From NCBI RefSeq assembly GCF_019977755.1, contig NZ_AP025144.1:3410001-3474000 (forward strand): a stretch of DNA of 64,000 nt, given 5' to 3'. This document shows, piece by piece, positions 17,218 through 26,925 of this stretch. The number at the start of each line of letters is the position of its first letter. The first letter of the stretch is position 1. This DNA comes from Vibrio penaeicida (GTDB taxonomy: Bacteria > Pseudomonadota > Gammaproteobacteria > Enterobacterales > Vibrionaceae). A program made the translations under genes and the position numbers. The notes under the pieces are model-generated. The model worked only from the letters and a program-made list of their open reading frames with translations. It was not told the origin of the DNA and did not search any database.

Positions 17218-18951
17218 TCAAACAAATTGAGACTGATTTCGTCCCTTCTGTTTGGCTTTGTATAACGCTTGGTCTGCCATAGCCACCAGTTGGCTAGGCA
17301 CTTCTGATATCGCCGGAATGTATGACACAATACCGATGCTTAGAGTAATGCGATCAGCGACACCGGAGTGTTCATGAACAATATTCAATTCATGAACGTA
17401 TTGATGGATGTTTTCTGCAACCCGCTTCGCCCCTTCCGATGTAGTATCAGGCAAAATAAAGGCAAACTCTTCTCCACCATATCGCGCAACACAATCAGAA
17501 GATCGAGAGAGGACCTTCTCAAAAGTGGACGCTAGGGCAATAAGAGCAGAATCCCCTTTTTGGTGACCATAGTTGTCGTTGTAGTCTTTAAAATGGTCTA
17601 CGTCGCACAGCATGACGGTCAAGGGCTTGTGCTGACGAACGTGCAAACGCCATAGCAACTCTAGCTGCTCATCGAAGCGTCGGCGATTCGCAACTTTTGT
17701 TAAGCCATCAATGAAGCTCAGTTTCTCCAGCTCTCGATTTGCTTTTTCGAGTTGCTCTTCCACGATGAATCGTTCAGAAACATCTCGCGCCATGACCAAA
17801 ACACCGTTTGTACCTGATGCAGGGTTCCGATAGGGTGCTTTTACTACGTCGTACCAAGTAACATCACCATTACTGTGTTCGATACGATCGATATAGCGTA
17901 GTGATGTGCCTTCCTGCATTACTCTGTCGTCGCTGTCTTTGTAGCGCATGTAAGCTTTGCGAGAAACAACCTCTTCCACTCGCTTGCCAATCAAATCATT
18001 AGGTGTTGCGACCCCAAGAGCTTCAACATAAGGCTGATTACAGGCTTCATAAATTCGATTTTGGTTGAATAAACCAATCGGATCGGGGCTAGCTTCTAAT
18101 ATTGATTGCAATATCGTGTCACGCTGTGCGAGGGCAATTTCAGTGTCTTTACTGCGCTCCATTTCATCGCGCAATATTTGCTGGCTGTTATGCCAGTCAG
18201 TCACATCAAGACTAATACCGATACTGCCTATCACATCGCCATTTTCATCGGTTAGCATTTTAATGTGAGTCTCTAACAAGCAAGCATGACCATCTGAAGA
18301 CGTAGTCCAGCGCTGCTGACCGTGCTTTTGCTGGCTCAGCTGTTTCGCACTTTTAGTGCCTTCACTTGACCTTCCTTTCCAAAAAAGATCGAACGCTCTA
18401 TTGCTCCCGATCAGCTCCCCATTTTTATCTGTATAAAAAACTGGCTGCGAAATGGAGTCCAAGACCCGCTTTGAAATCAGCAAATCTCGCTGCTTTTCAT
18501 CAAGCTCACTTTCTGTCGATTGATAAGGTGTTAAGTACAAAATCCAAGCTTTCTTCCCTAAGTAAGCTGTTTTTCGTCCCGATAAGGTGGTGTTTACTTC
18601 ATGATGCTGTGAAACAGAAAATCGATAGGATAGATTCTTGCGCTGGTCATCAAACGCGTCATTCAATAGATGGAGCAAATCGGTTGAAGAAACCGAATTA
18701 GGGAAAAGGTATTGCTCCCCTACTCGCCTAATGGCCAAAAGTTGAAGAGCTTCTGTATTCGCATCAAGTAGCTTGCCACTATGAGCATCGATGGCAATCA
18801 TGGCCGTTGGGGTACTTTGAATCAGCTCGTTGAGTTGTCTTTGAAAATACAACTTCGCACCAATTGCCAGGCTGGATCCCACCAATATCGCAAAAATATC
18901 GATACCAAACCCGTGGGTGTTATCCCAAAGCCAGTGAACAAATTCTTCCAT
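17218..18951 (-). CDS. Membrane-anchored PAS-PAS-GGDEF diguanylate cyclase
   Basis: The protein makes cyclic di-GMP from two GTP. One N-terminal membrane helix (FGIDIFAILVGSSLAIGA) is followed by PAS-type modules (about 40-120, 155-260, 285-400) and a GGDEF domain. The active site reads GGEEF within ARYGGEEFAF. RSSD five residues before it forms an intact inhibitory I-site, so product feedback is expected. Metal and GTP residues are seen in MLCDVDHFKDYNDNYGHQKGD. The start is set at ATG 18951; the frame is open to a GTG at 18990, but neither has a strong RBS. It overlaps no neighbour and lies upstream of arcB on the same strand. The signal sensed by the PAS domains is unknown. Confidence 0.9.
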   Translation of the reverse strand: MEEFVHWLWDNTHGFGIDIFAILVGSSLAIGAKLYFQRQLNELIQSTPTAMIAIDAHSGKLLDANTEALQLLAIRRVGEQYLFPNSVSSTDLLHLLNDAFDDQRKNLSYRFSVSQHHEVNTTLSGRKTAYLGKKAWILYLTPYQSTESELDEKQRDLLISKRVLDSISQPVFYTDKNGELIGSNRAFDLFWKGRSSEGTKSAKQLSQQKHGQQRWTTSSDGHACLLETHIKMLTDENGDVIGSIGISLDVTDWHNSQQILRDEMERSKDTEIALAQRDTILQSILEASPDPIGLFNQNRIYEACNQPYVEALGVATPNDLIGKRVEEVVSRKAYMRYKDSDDRVMQEGTSLRYIDRIEHSNGDVTWYDVVKAPYRNPASGTNGVLVMARDVSERFIVEEQLEKANRELEKLSFIDGLTKVANRRRFDEQLELLWRLHVRQHKPLTVMLCDVDHFKDYNDNYGHQKGDSALIALASTFEKVLSRSSDCVARYGGEEFAFILPDTTSEGAKRVAENIHQYVHELNIVHEHSGVADRITLSIGIVSYIPAISEVPSQLVAMADQALYKAKQKGRNQSQFV

Positions 18952-19017
18952 CGTGATCGTCGCTCTTGATTGCCCGTCCAGATTGTACACAAATAGGGGA
19001 ATGAGCGCTTAAATGAA

Positions 19018-19965
19018 TTATTCAACTAACCGTTTGGGATCAACAAATTCATAAGGTTGGTTAAGTAAACTTCCTTGTGCACCTAGATTATCCAGATTGT
19101 GCCCAATTTCAGTCATCGCCAGCCAGCGCTGTTCACACCACATCGGAGCCAGTAACGTTGGCCTTCTCGCAGTCGCTGAAACTCGGTGATAAACAACCTC
19201 AGGCGGTGTCCGGCGAATCATCTCAGACGCAATATCCACGTACCATTCAAGTTCTGGCGCTACGAGCCTTCCTGCCTGCCAACTTTTAGCCATGATGCTT
19301 CCATCTACAATATGAAGAGGGTGAAGCTTAATACCGTCTGTGCCCGCATCGACAACTTTGTCTATAGTCTCTATACAATCCGGCTTACCCTCTCCTGGCA
19401 GACCGACAATAAGATGAGTACACACTTTTATACCCAACTGTCGCGCTTTTTGGGTAATGCGCGAGTAGCACTCAAAATCATGCCCTCGGTTTATCCGTTT
19501 CAGCGTATTGTTGTTTGCTGTCTGCAACCCCAATTCCAGCCAGATCTCATACCCTTTACTCAAGTATTCAGTTAGTAATTCCAGCACAGCATCTGGCACG
19601 CAGTCCGGTCGAGTGCCAACACACAAACCCACAATATCCGCTTGTTCCAGCGCTTCTTCATACATACTGCGTAGTACTTGCACTTCAGCGTACGTACTGG
19701 TGTAGGCCTGGAAATAGGCTAAGTATTTTTTTGCTCGACTTATCTCACCCGCTCTATCTGCGAGTTGCTCTTTAATGCTCTTCACTTGAGCTTGCTCATC
19801 AGCAAACGAAGCCACATTGCAAAAAGTGCAGCCTCCTCGACCAATCGTTCCGTCTCGGTTTGGGCAGTTAAATCCACCATGCAACGTCAATTTATGAACT
19901 TTCTCACCGTACCTCCGATGTAGATCTTGCCCCAGCGTATTGACTGACTCGTGCAATTGTTTCAT
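19018..19965 (-). CDS. yhcC: TIGR01212 family radical SAM protein YhcC
   Basis: The 315-residue protein belongs to the YhcC family of radical SAM enzymes. The cysteine cluster is seen in CPNRDGTIGRGGCTFC (residues 30-45), where the two last cysteines are in the CxxC spacing of the family and the first lies further upstream. The barrel continues with WLELGLQTANNNTLKRINRGH and HLIVGLPGEGK. Length matches E. coli YhcC (309). The reaction is not firmly known. In E. coli it also lies beside gltB and arcB, and this neighbourhood is conserved here. It is divergent from gltB across a region with a Fur-like site. Confidence 0.92.
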   Translation of the reverse strand: MKQLHESVNTLGQDLHRRYGEKVHKLTLHGGFNCPNRDGTIGRGGCTFCNVASFADEQAQVKSIKEQLADRAGEISRAKKYLAYFQAYTSTYAEVQVLRSMYEEALEQADIVGLCVGTRPDCVPDAVLELLTEYLSKGYEIWLELGLQTANNNTLKRINRGHDFECYSRITQKARQLGIKVCTHLIVGLPGEGKPDCIETIDKVVDAGTDGIKLHPLHIVDGSIMAKSWQAGRLVAPELEWYVDIASEMIRRTPPEVVYHRVSATARRPTLLAPMWCEQRWLAMTEIGHNLDNLGAQGSLLNQPYEFVDPKRLVE

Positions 19966-20546
19966 GGCTATTAATTAACACCTCTACAAAAGAATCTTCT
20001 TTAAGATCGAAAAACTGGTGTCATATGAACGAAAAAACACCAAACGAGAATCATTCTCATTCGTGTAATTTAATTACATATCACCGAAAATTATCACCAA
20101 ATTGTAGAAGCACGAAAAAGATGAATTACGAACAAAAATCAATAAAGATGCAGAAAATACAGGATTTTTTGCAAATGTTATCGTTTTGTTAAGCTAAAAC
20201 TGCATAAATCAGCTGAAAAAACACACATTCTGCGTTAAGTTTGGATGGAATTTACTATTACAAAAATGTAGGATAGTTACATAAATCACGTTTTTTTGAG
20301 CAATGTCGGCCAATAAAAGAGCGCGAATAAATCGGAAGATATCCATTCCCTCCAATATAAATGCCTACAAATCAGGCGAATCATAATGGATATCACCAAG
20401 GATTAGTTATCTTCGCTAATTATATTTCCGCGAAGAACAGAAAGGATTCAGACCATCAACATAGATGGTTTCGATTTCATAATTAAAAGGAACAGGTGCG
20501 TTTACGCGAGTAACCCGTGCCCGTAATAAACTGGAAGGAAGTATCT
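19966..20546. other. Divergent yhcC-gltB regulatory region
   Basis: About 580 AT-rich bases contain a Fur-like palindrome (20045-20059) and the long leader of gltB. The leader ends in GGAAGGAAG, six to seven bases before ATG 20547. Promoter hexamers could not be chosen with confidence, and no small ORF is convincing. Confidence 0.5.
20045..20059. promoter_or_regulatory. Candidate Fur box between yhcC and gltB
   Basis: The sequence holds the perfect inverted repeat GAGAAT-C-ATTCTC, the 7-1-7 Fur arrangement with changes commonly tolerated (GAGAAT for GATAAT). It lies 80 bases upstream of the yhcC start and about 490 bases from gltB. Both products are iron-sulfur proteins. Confidence 0.5.
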
Positions 20547-23500
20547 ATGGTAGATAGAGAGCAAAAGACACAAGGTCTATACACTCCCGAATTGGAGCAT
20601 GACGCTTGTGGTATCGGTTTTGTTGCTCACCTAAAAAACCGTAAATCTCATGATGTAGTGACGCAGGCGCTTGATATGCTTGCTCGCATGGAACACCGCG
20701 GCGGTCAGGGTTGTGATCCGTGTTCGGGTGACGGTGCTGGTATTTTACTGCAGAAGCCACACGAATTCCTGTTGGAAGAAACGGTTAAGCTTGGCATTAA
20801 ATTGCCTTCTTTTGAAAAATACGGTGCGGGTGTTGTCCTCTTCCCTAAAGATGAGCACAAACGTGCACAATGCCGAGATATCCTTGAACGTAATGCAAAG
20901 CGCTTAGATCTTGAAGTTCTAGGCTATCGTGTTCTCCCTGTCGATAACTCCATGATTGGTGCTGATCCTCTTAGCACTGAACCTCAGTTTGAGCACGTGT
21001 TTATCACAGGCGGTCCGGGTACGACACCAGAAGAACTGGAGCGTAAACTTTATGTTCTGCGAAACTACACCGTCCGTGTCTGCCTAGAAAGCGTGTCGAA
21101 CATTGGGGATGATTTCTACATCAACTCCATGTCGTACAAAACCATTGTCTACAAAGGACAGCTAACCACAGAACAAGTACCTCAGTACTTCTTGGATCTG
21201 CAAAACCCTACAATGGTTACTGCGCTGGCATTGGTTCACTCTCGCTTCTCTACCAATACATTCCCAAGATGGCGCTTAGCTCAGCCTTTCCGTTACATTG
21301 CACACAACGGTGAAATCAACACTGTTCGCGGCAACCTTAACTGGATGAAAGCGCGTGAAGCCATTTTGGAATCTGACCTGTTTACTCAGGCTGAAATCGA
21401 CATGCTGCTGCCTATCTGTCAGGAAGGTAGCTCAGATTCATCTAACTTTGATATGGCGCTTGAGCTCCTAGTCCTTTCTGGTCGTAGCTTGCCTCATGCT
21501 CTTATGATGATGATCCCTGAAGCTTGGCAAGAAAACAAAAATATGGACCCAACGCGCCGTGCGTTTTACCAGTACCATGCCAATATCATGGAACCTTGGG
21601 ATGGTCCGGCTTCTGTTTGTTTCACCGACGGTGTTCAAGTAGGGGCAACACTTGACCGTAACGGTTTACGTCCATCACGCTACACAGTAACCAAAGACGA
21701 CTTCCTTGTCATGGCATCAGAATCTGGTGTGGTTGAAATCGAGCCAGAGAACGTCGAATTCCGTGGTCGCTTACAGCCTGGTCGTATCTTCGTTGCCGAT
21801 CTAGAACAAGGTCGCATCATTTCTGATGAAGAAGTGAAAGATGGCATTGCCAATGCACAGCCTTATGAGCAGTGGGTGGAAGACAACCTTCTAAGCCTGA
21901 AAGGGCTACCAGAAGCGGGGAACAAACACCACCAGCCAAGTTCAGAGCGCTTGATGCATCATCAGCAAGCTTTTGGTGTGAGCTCGGAAGAAGTCAACGA
22001 AATCATCGTACCAATGGCAAAAGATGGTAAAGAGCCGTTGAGTGCTATGGGTGCCGACTGGCCGCTGGCTGTGCTGTCACATCAATCTCAGCACTTATCT
22101 AACTACTTTAAGCAGCTTTTTGCTCAGGTTACAAACCCACCAATCGATCCAATCCGTGAGCGTATGGTGATGTCTTTGAATACCTACCTAGGTAAAGACC
22201 AAAACCTGCTAGCCGAAACCCCTGAACACTGTCAGAAAGTAGAGCTGGAATCCCCTGTTCTTTCGAATGCCGAGCTAGAAAAACTGCGTGCTATCGACAA
22301 CGAGCACTTACAAGCTAAAACACTCGACATCGTATTCCGAGCAAGCGAAGAAGAAGGCAAGCTTGAGCGAGCATTGAAGCGTATTTGCCAATACGCAGAA
22401 GATGCCGTGATTGATGGCTACTCCATCATCCTGCTGACTGACCGTGCCGTTAACTCTAACCACGCCGCTATCCCTGCCATGCTGGCTGTTGGCGCTGTTC
22501 ACCACCACTTGATCCGTAAAGGATTACGTGCGAAGTGTGACATCGTTGTAGAAACAGGTGATGCGCGCGAAACGCACCACTTTGCAACGCTATGTGGCTA
22601 CGGTGCAAATGCCGTAAACCCATACTTGGTAACAGAAACCATTATCGATCTTCAGAAGAAGCGTAAGCTCGATCCTGAAACGCCATCGGATGTTCTATTC
22701 GAAAACTACCGTAAGGGCGTCAATGGTGGCTTGCTCAAGATCTTCTCTAAGATGGGTATCTCAACATTGCAGTCGTACCACGGCGCACAGATCTTCGAAG
22801 CGCTGGGTATTAGCAAATCTGTCGTAGAAAAATACTTCACAGGTACGGTAACACGTATCGAAGGTTTAACCATTGATGACATTGCCAAAGAAGTATTGGT
22901 TCGTCACCGCGTCGGTTACCCAACACGTGAAATCCCAGTACAAGTACTGGATGTAGGTGGGGTTTATCAGTGGAAACAGCGTGGTGAAAAGCACCTGTTC
23001 AACCCTGAAACTATCTCTTTGCTTCAGCAATCGACGCGAAACAAAGATTTTGGTCAGTTCAAGCAATACGCGAAAGCGGTCGATGACCAAGGTGATGATG
23101 CTGCAACACTGCGTAGCCAGTTGGACTTCATTAAGAACCCAGCAGGATCGATTCCTCTTGAAGAAGTAGAGCCTATCGAAAGTATCCTAAAACGCTTTGC
23201 GACAGGTGCGATGTCTTTCGGTTCTATCTCATACGAAGCGCACTCCACACTAGCCGTTGCGATGAACCGCATTGGTGCGAAATCGAACTCCGGTGAAGGT
23301 GGTGAAGACCCTGCGCGTTTCGAGCGTAAGAAAAATGGCGACTGGGAACGCTCTGCTATCAAGCAGGTGGCATCGGGTCGTTTCGGTGTAACGTCATACT
23401 ACTTAACTAACGCTGACGAAATCCAAATCAAGATGGCGCAGGGTGCGAAACCTGGTGAAGGTGGACAACTGCCTGGCGACAAAGTCGATGATTGGATTGG

Positions 23501-25088
23501 TGCTACTCGCCACTCAACTCCAGGAGTTGGTCTGATTTCACCACCACCACACCACGATATCTACTCTATCGAAGATTTGGCACAGCTCATTTACGATCTG
23601 AAAAACGCCAACCGAAAAGGTCGTGTGAACGTGAAGCTGGTTTCTGAAGCTGGCGTGGGCACGATTGCCTCGGGTGTTGCTAAAGCCAAAGCTGATGTCG
23701 TTCTCATTGCCGGATTCGATGGTGGTACAGGTGCTTCACCAATGTCTTCAATCCGTCACACGGGATTACCGTGGGAATTGGGCTTGGCAGAAACGCACCA
23801 GACCCTTCTTAAGAATGGTTTGCGTAATCGCATCGTGGTTCAGTCTGATGGTCAGATGAAAACCCCTCGTGATTTGGCCATGGCGACACTTCTCGGTGCA
23901 GAAGAATGGGGCGTGGCAACAGCCGCTCTTGTCGTTGAAGGTTGTATCATGATGCGTAAGTGTCATAAGAACACTTGCCCAGTTGGTATCGCAACACAAA
24001 ACAAAACGCTACGTGAGCGATTCGATGGTCGCGTAGAAGATGTCGTGACTTTCTTCCAATACATGGCAGAAGGCTTACGTGAAATTATGGCTGAACTTGG
24101 TTTCCGCTCTATCGCTGAAATGGTTGGTCAGTCTCACAAGTTGAAAGTGCGTGAAAACATCGCTCACTGGAAGTACAAAAACCTAGACCTTTCACCTGTC
24201 TTGCACATCGAGCAAGCGCGTGAAGAAGACGGCGTTTACAACCAGAAAGAGCAGAACCACAACTTGGAAGAAGTACTGGATCGCCAGCTGATTCAACTGG
24301 CACAGCCAGCTCTAGAATTCGGTGAACCCGTCAGTGCAACACTGCCTATCATCAACACCGACCGCAGTGCAGGTACCATGCTTTCCAACGAAATATCCAA
24401 AGTCTACAAAGACCAAGGATTACCTCAACCAATGAACGTTAAGTTCCACGGTAGTGCTGGTCAGTCGTTTGGCGCATTCCTTGCGAAAGGTGTGAAATTC
24501 GAAGTGGAAGGTGATGCGAACGATTACTGGGGTAAAGGCTTATCTGGCGGTACTTTGGTGCTATATCCAGACGCCAAATCCAGCATTGTCGCGGAAGACA
24601 ACATCGTTGTAGGTAACGTATGTTTCTACGGTGCAACCTCCGGTGAATCCTACATTCGTGGTCTAGCTGGCGAGCGTTTCTGTGTTCGTAACTCTGGTGC
24701 CAAGGTAGTTGTTGAAGGTGTAGGTGACCACGGTTGTGAATACATGACAGGTGGTACAGCCGTTATTCTTGGCTCTACAGGTCGTAACTTCGCGGCAGGC
24801 ATGAGCGGCGGTGTCGCTTACGTTTGGGATACAGCAGGTGATTTCGAAACCAAGCTGAATGCTGAGCTGGTCGATTTAGACCCTATTGAACAAGAAGATA
24901 AAGACCTGCTACTCGACATGCTGACCAAGCACGTTGAATTCACAGGAAGTGAAGTTGCTCAGTCTTTCCTTGATAACTTTGAAGCAAGCTTAACCACTAT
25001 GGTGAAAGTTATGCCGCGTGATTACAAAGCGGTACTTCAAAAGCGTAAAGCGGAAGCAGAACAGAAAGAAGAAGTGGAGGCAGTATAA
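20547..25088 (+). CDS. gltB: Glutamate synthase (NADPH) large subunit, non-enterobacterial lineage
   Basis: The 1513-residue alpha subunit converts glutamine and 2-oxoglutarate into two glutamates. ATG 20547 is chosen over GTG 20517 because GGAAGGAAG lies before it. A short propeptide ends at Cys21 in EHDACGIGFVAHL; cleavage would expose the catalytic cysteine of the class II amidotransferase domain. The FMN-binding synthase domain follows ([37 protein letters not shown]), with the cysteines of its 3Fe-4S cluster in CIMMRKCHKNTCPVGIATQ, and a C-terminal GXGXG beta-helix domain. The stop overlaps gltD by one base. The sequence differs clearly from the E. coli-type copy at 26926-31389. Confidence 0.96.
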   Translation: MVDREQKTQGLYTPELEHDACGIGFVAHLKNRKSHDVVTQALDMLARMEHRGGQGCDPCSGDGAGILLQKPHEFLLEETVKLGIKLPSFEKYGAGVVLFPKDEHKRAQCRDILERNAKRLDLEVLGYRVLPVDNSMIGADPLSTEPQFEHVFITGGPGTTPEELERKLYVLRNYTVRVCLESVSNIGDDFYINSMSYKTIVYKGQLTTEQVPQYFLDLQNPTMVTALALVHSRFSTNTFPRWRLAQPFRYIAHNGEINTVRGNLNWMKAREAILESDLFTQAEIDMLLPICQEGSSDSSNFDMALELLVLSGRSLPHALMMMIPEAWQENKNMDPTRRAFYQYHANIMEPWDGPASVCFTDGVQVGATLDRNGLRPSRYTVTKDDFLVMASESGVVEIEPENVEFRGRLQPGRIFVADLEQGRIISDEEVKDGIANAQPYEQWVEDNLLSLKGLPEAGNKHHQPSSERLMHHQQAFGVSSEEVNEIIVPMAKDGKEPLSAMGADWPLAVLSHQSQHLSNYFKQLFAQVTNPPIDPIRERMVMSLNTYLGKDQNLLAETPEHCQKVELESPVLSNAELEKLRAIDNEHLQAKTLDIVFRASEEEGKLERALKRICQYAEDAVIDGYSIILLTDRAVNSNHAAIPAMLAVGAVHHHLIRKGLRAKCDIVVETGDARETHHFATLCGYGANAVNPYLVTETIIDLQKKRKLDPETPSDVLFENYRKGVNGGLLKIFSKMGISTLQSYHGAQIFEALGISKSVVEKYFTGTVTRIEGLTIDDIAKEVLVRHRVGYPTREIPVQVLDVGGVYQWKQRGEKHLFNPETISLLQQSTRNKDFGQFKQYAKAVDDQGDDAATLRSQLDFIKNPAGSIPLEEVEPIESILKRFATGAMSFGSISYEAHSTLAVAMNRIGAKSNSGEGGEDPARFERKKNGDWERSAIKQVASGRFGVTSYYLTNADEIQIKMAQGAKPGEGGQLPGDKVDDWIGATRHSTPGVGLISPPPHHDIYSIEDLAQLIYDLKNANRKGRVNVKLVSEAGVGTIASGVAKAKADVVLIAGFDGGTGASPMSSIRHTGLPWELGLAETHQTLLKNGLRNRIVVQSDGQMKTPRDLAMATLLGAEEWGVATAALVVEGCIMMRKCHKNTCPVGIATQNKTLRERFDGRVEDVVTFFQYMAEGLREIMAELGFRSIAEMVGQSHKLKVRENIAHWKYKNLDLSPVLHIEQAREEDGVYNQKEQNHNLEEVLDRQLIQLAQPALEFGEPVSATLPIINTDRSAGTMLSNEISKVYKDQGLPQPMNVKFHGSAGQSFGAFLAKGVKFEVEGDANDYWGKGLSGGTLVLYPDAKSSIVAEDNIVVGNVCFYGATSGESYIRGLAGERFCVRNSGAKVVVEGVGDHGCEYMTGGTAVILGSTGRNFAAGMSGGVAYVWDTAGDFETKLNAELVDLDPIEQEDKDLLLDMLTKHVEFTGSEVAQSFLDNFEASLTTMVKVMPRDYKAVLQKRKAEAEQKEEVEAV

Positions 25089-26557
25089 TGGGTAAGCCTA
25101 CTGGATTTTTAGAGCATGGTCGTGAGCTTCCAAGAAAGCTTGACCCTAGCGTTCGGATTGAAAACAACAAAGAATTTGTGCTGAACGAAGAGTTCGGCAC
25201 CAAAATCAATACTCAAGCTTCTCGCTGTATGGATTGTGGTGTGCCGTTTTGTCATAACGGCTGCCCTATCGGCAACATCATTCCTGAATTTAATGATGCG
25301 GTCTTTCGCGACAGCTGGGAAGAGGCGTGGAACATTCTAAGTTCCACCAATAACTTCCCAGAATTTACCGGTCGCGTATGCCCTGCTCCTTGTGAGAGTT
25401 CGTGTGTATTGGGTATTAACCAAGATCCAATCACCATCTGTAACATCGAGAAAACCATCGTTGAAACGGCGTATCGCGAAGGTTATGCCAAACCGAAAAC
25501 ACCGCGTTCACGCACAGGTAAAACTGTCGCTATCATCGGCAGTGGTCCTGCTGGTCTATCTGCTGCAGAACAACTTAATAGTGCGGGTCACTTAGTTACG
25601 GTTTTCGAACGTGATGAAAAAGTGGGTGGCTTACTGCGCTTTGGTATCCCTGACTTCAAACTCAGCATGTCTGTTATTGATCGTAAAATCGATTTAATGG
25701 AGAAAGCGGGAATCAAGTTTGTTGTAAACGCGCACATCGGTGTCGACATCAACGCAGTGCAACTTCGTCAAGACTTTGATGTGGTTCTGCTAACGGGTGG
25801 TTCTACGGTACCACGCGATTTGCCAGTACCGGGTCGTGAACTGAACGGCGTGCACTTTGCAATGGAGTTCTTAGGTCAGAACAACCGTCGTGCAAACGAA
25901 ATGGATCTTAAAACCAAAGAAATTCACGCCAAAGGCAAAAATGTTGTCGTGATTGGTGGTGGTGACACAGGCTCTGACTGTGTGGGTACTTCTAACCGCC
26001 ACAAAGCGGCGAGCATCACTCAGGTTGAAATCATGCCGATTCCACCAGAGAAACGACCTGCTAACATGCCATGGCCTCAATACCCAATGATCATGCGCAC
26101 CTCTACTTCGCACGAAGAAGGGTGTGACCGCCACTGGAATATTCTGACCAAAGAATTTGTCGGTAACGATGAAGGTCAAGTAACGGGTTTACGCATTGCC
26201 GATATCGTATGGCAGGACGCCAAACCTGGTGAGCGCCCATCATTTGATGAAGTTGCTGGCAGTGAGCGCGTGATTCCATGTGACTTGGCTTTCTTGGCCA
26301 TGGGTTTCTTGCACCCAGAACCAACCGGTATTCTTGCGCAATTGGATATCAAGCTTGATGAGCGCGGTAACGTTGCAACTCAAGATTTCCAAACGAATCA
26401 AAAAGGTGTATTTGCTGCAGGTGATATGCGTACTGGGCAATCACTAGTGGTTCGTTGCATCAATGAAGGGCGCGAATCTGCTCGCGCTATTGATGCACAT
26501 TTAATGGGCAACACCAATTTAGAAGCAAAAGCCGATTCGCTGATGCTTTCAGTATAA
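25088..26557 (+). CDS. gltD: Glutamate synthase small subunit (first pair)
   Basis: The 489-residue beta subunit passes electrons from NADPH through FAD and two 4Fe-4S clusters to GltB. N-terminal cysteines are seen in CMDCGVPFCHNGCPIGN and VCPAPCESSCVLGIN; the FAD loop is AIIGSGPAGLSAAEQL (near 147-162) and the NADPH loop VVIGGGDTGSDCVG. ATG overlaps the gltB stop by one base, so translation is coupled. It has the longer C-terminal region typical of the lineage that also includes Bacillus and plant forms. A double hairpin follows. Confidence 0.96.
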   Translation: MGKPTGFLEHGRELPRKLDPSVRIENNKEFVLNEEFGTKINTQASRCMDCGVPFCHNGCPIGNIIPEFNDAVFRDSWEEAWNILSSTNNFPEFTGRVCPAPCESSCVLGINQDPITICNIEKTIVETAYREGYAKPKTPRSRTGKTVAIIGSGPAGLSAAEQLNSAGHLVTVFERDEKVGGLLRFGIPDFKLSMSVIDRKIDLMEKAGIKFVVNAHIGVDINAVQLRQDFDVVLLTGGSTVPRDLPVPGRELNGVHFAMEFLGQNNRRANEMDLKTKEIHAKGKNVVVIGGGDTGSDCVGTSNRHKAASITQVEIMPIPPEKRPANMPWPQYPMIMRTSTSHEEGCDRHWNILTKEFVGNDEGQVTGLRIADIVWQDAKPGERPSFDEVAGSERVIPCDLAFLAMGFLHPEPTGILAQLDIKLDERGNVATQDFQTNQKGVFAAGDMRTGQSLVVRCINEGRESARAIDAHLMGNTNLEAKADSLMLSV

Positions 26558-26562
26558 AAATA

Positions 26563-26586
26563 GGCAAAGCAATACGTTGCTTTGCC
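26563..26586 (+). repeat. Hairpin directly after gltD
   Basis: GGCAAAGCAA/TTGCTTTGCC with a four-base loop, without a U-tract, sits six bases past the gltD stop. It may protect the 3' end or help termination. Confidence 0.7.
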
Positions 26587-26603
26587 AACTCCTTCCTGAA
26601 CTT

Positions 26604-26634
26604 TGCCAGCAACATTTGTTGCTGGCATTTTTTT
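26604..26634 (+). terminator. Rho-independent terminator of the first gltBD operon
   Basis: TGCCAGCAAC/GTTGCTGGCA with a short loop is followed by seven T. Confidence 0.93.
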
Positions 26635-26925
26635 GCCTTCAATTGTGAATAAGATGTTAAAAACATCATTCTAACTCATTGTTTACATGACAAATAAACG
26701 AGGCAAATCACCAAATTTCCTTAGTTATACCGACAAATATCCAATAACTTGACGTTTTCTATCATTAGCTATAGGTTGTGAAGCTGGTGATAACAAAATG
26801 ACACCGCAATGTTAAGAAAACAGAGAGTTTGGCAACTATAATTACTACGCCACTCCACATAACTATAAAAATATAAGTTACACAATTCCCTTACCAGGAA
26901 GGTAGGAAGCAAAGGGAGAATTGCA

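Larger units (their letters stand above)
26558..26925. other. Region between the two glutamate synthase operons
   Basis: The first 80 bases hold two hairpins that end the first operon. The remaining 290 AT-rich bases carry the promoter of the second pair; TATAAT at about 26837-26842 is the best -10 candidate, without a good -35. No gene was seen. Confidence 0.5.

Noticed and set aside
26826..26845. A sigma-54 promoter before the second gltB (TTTGGCA...)
   Set aside because: The -12 GC element is missing; the sequence fits a sigma-70 -10 box better.
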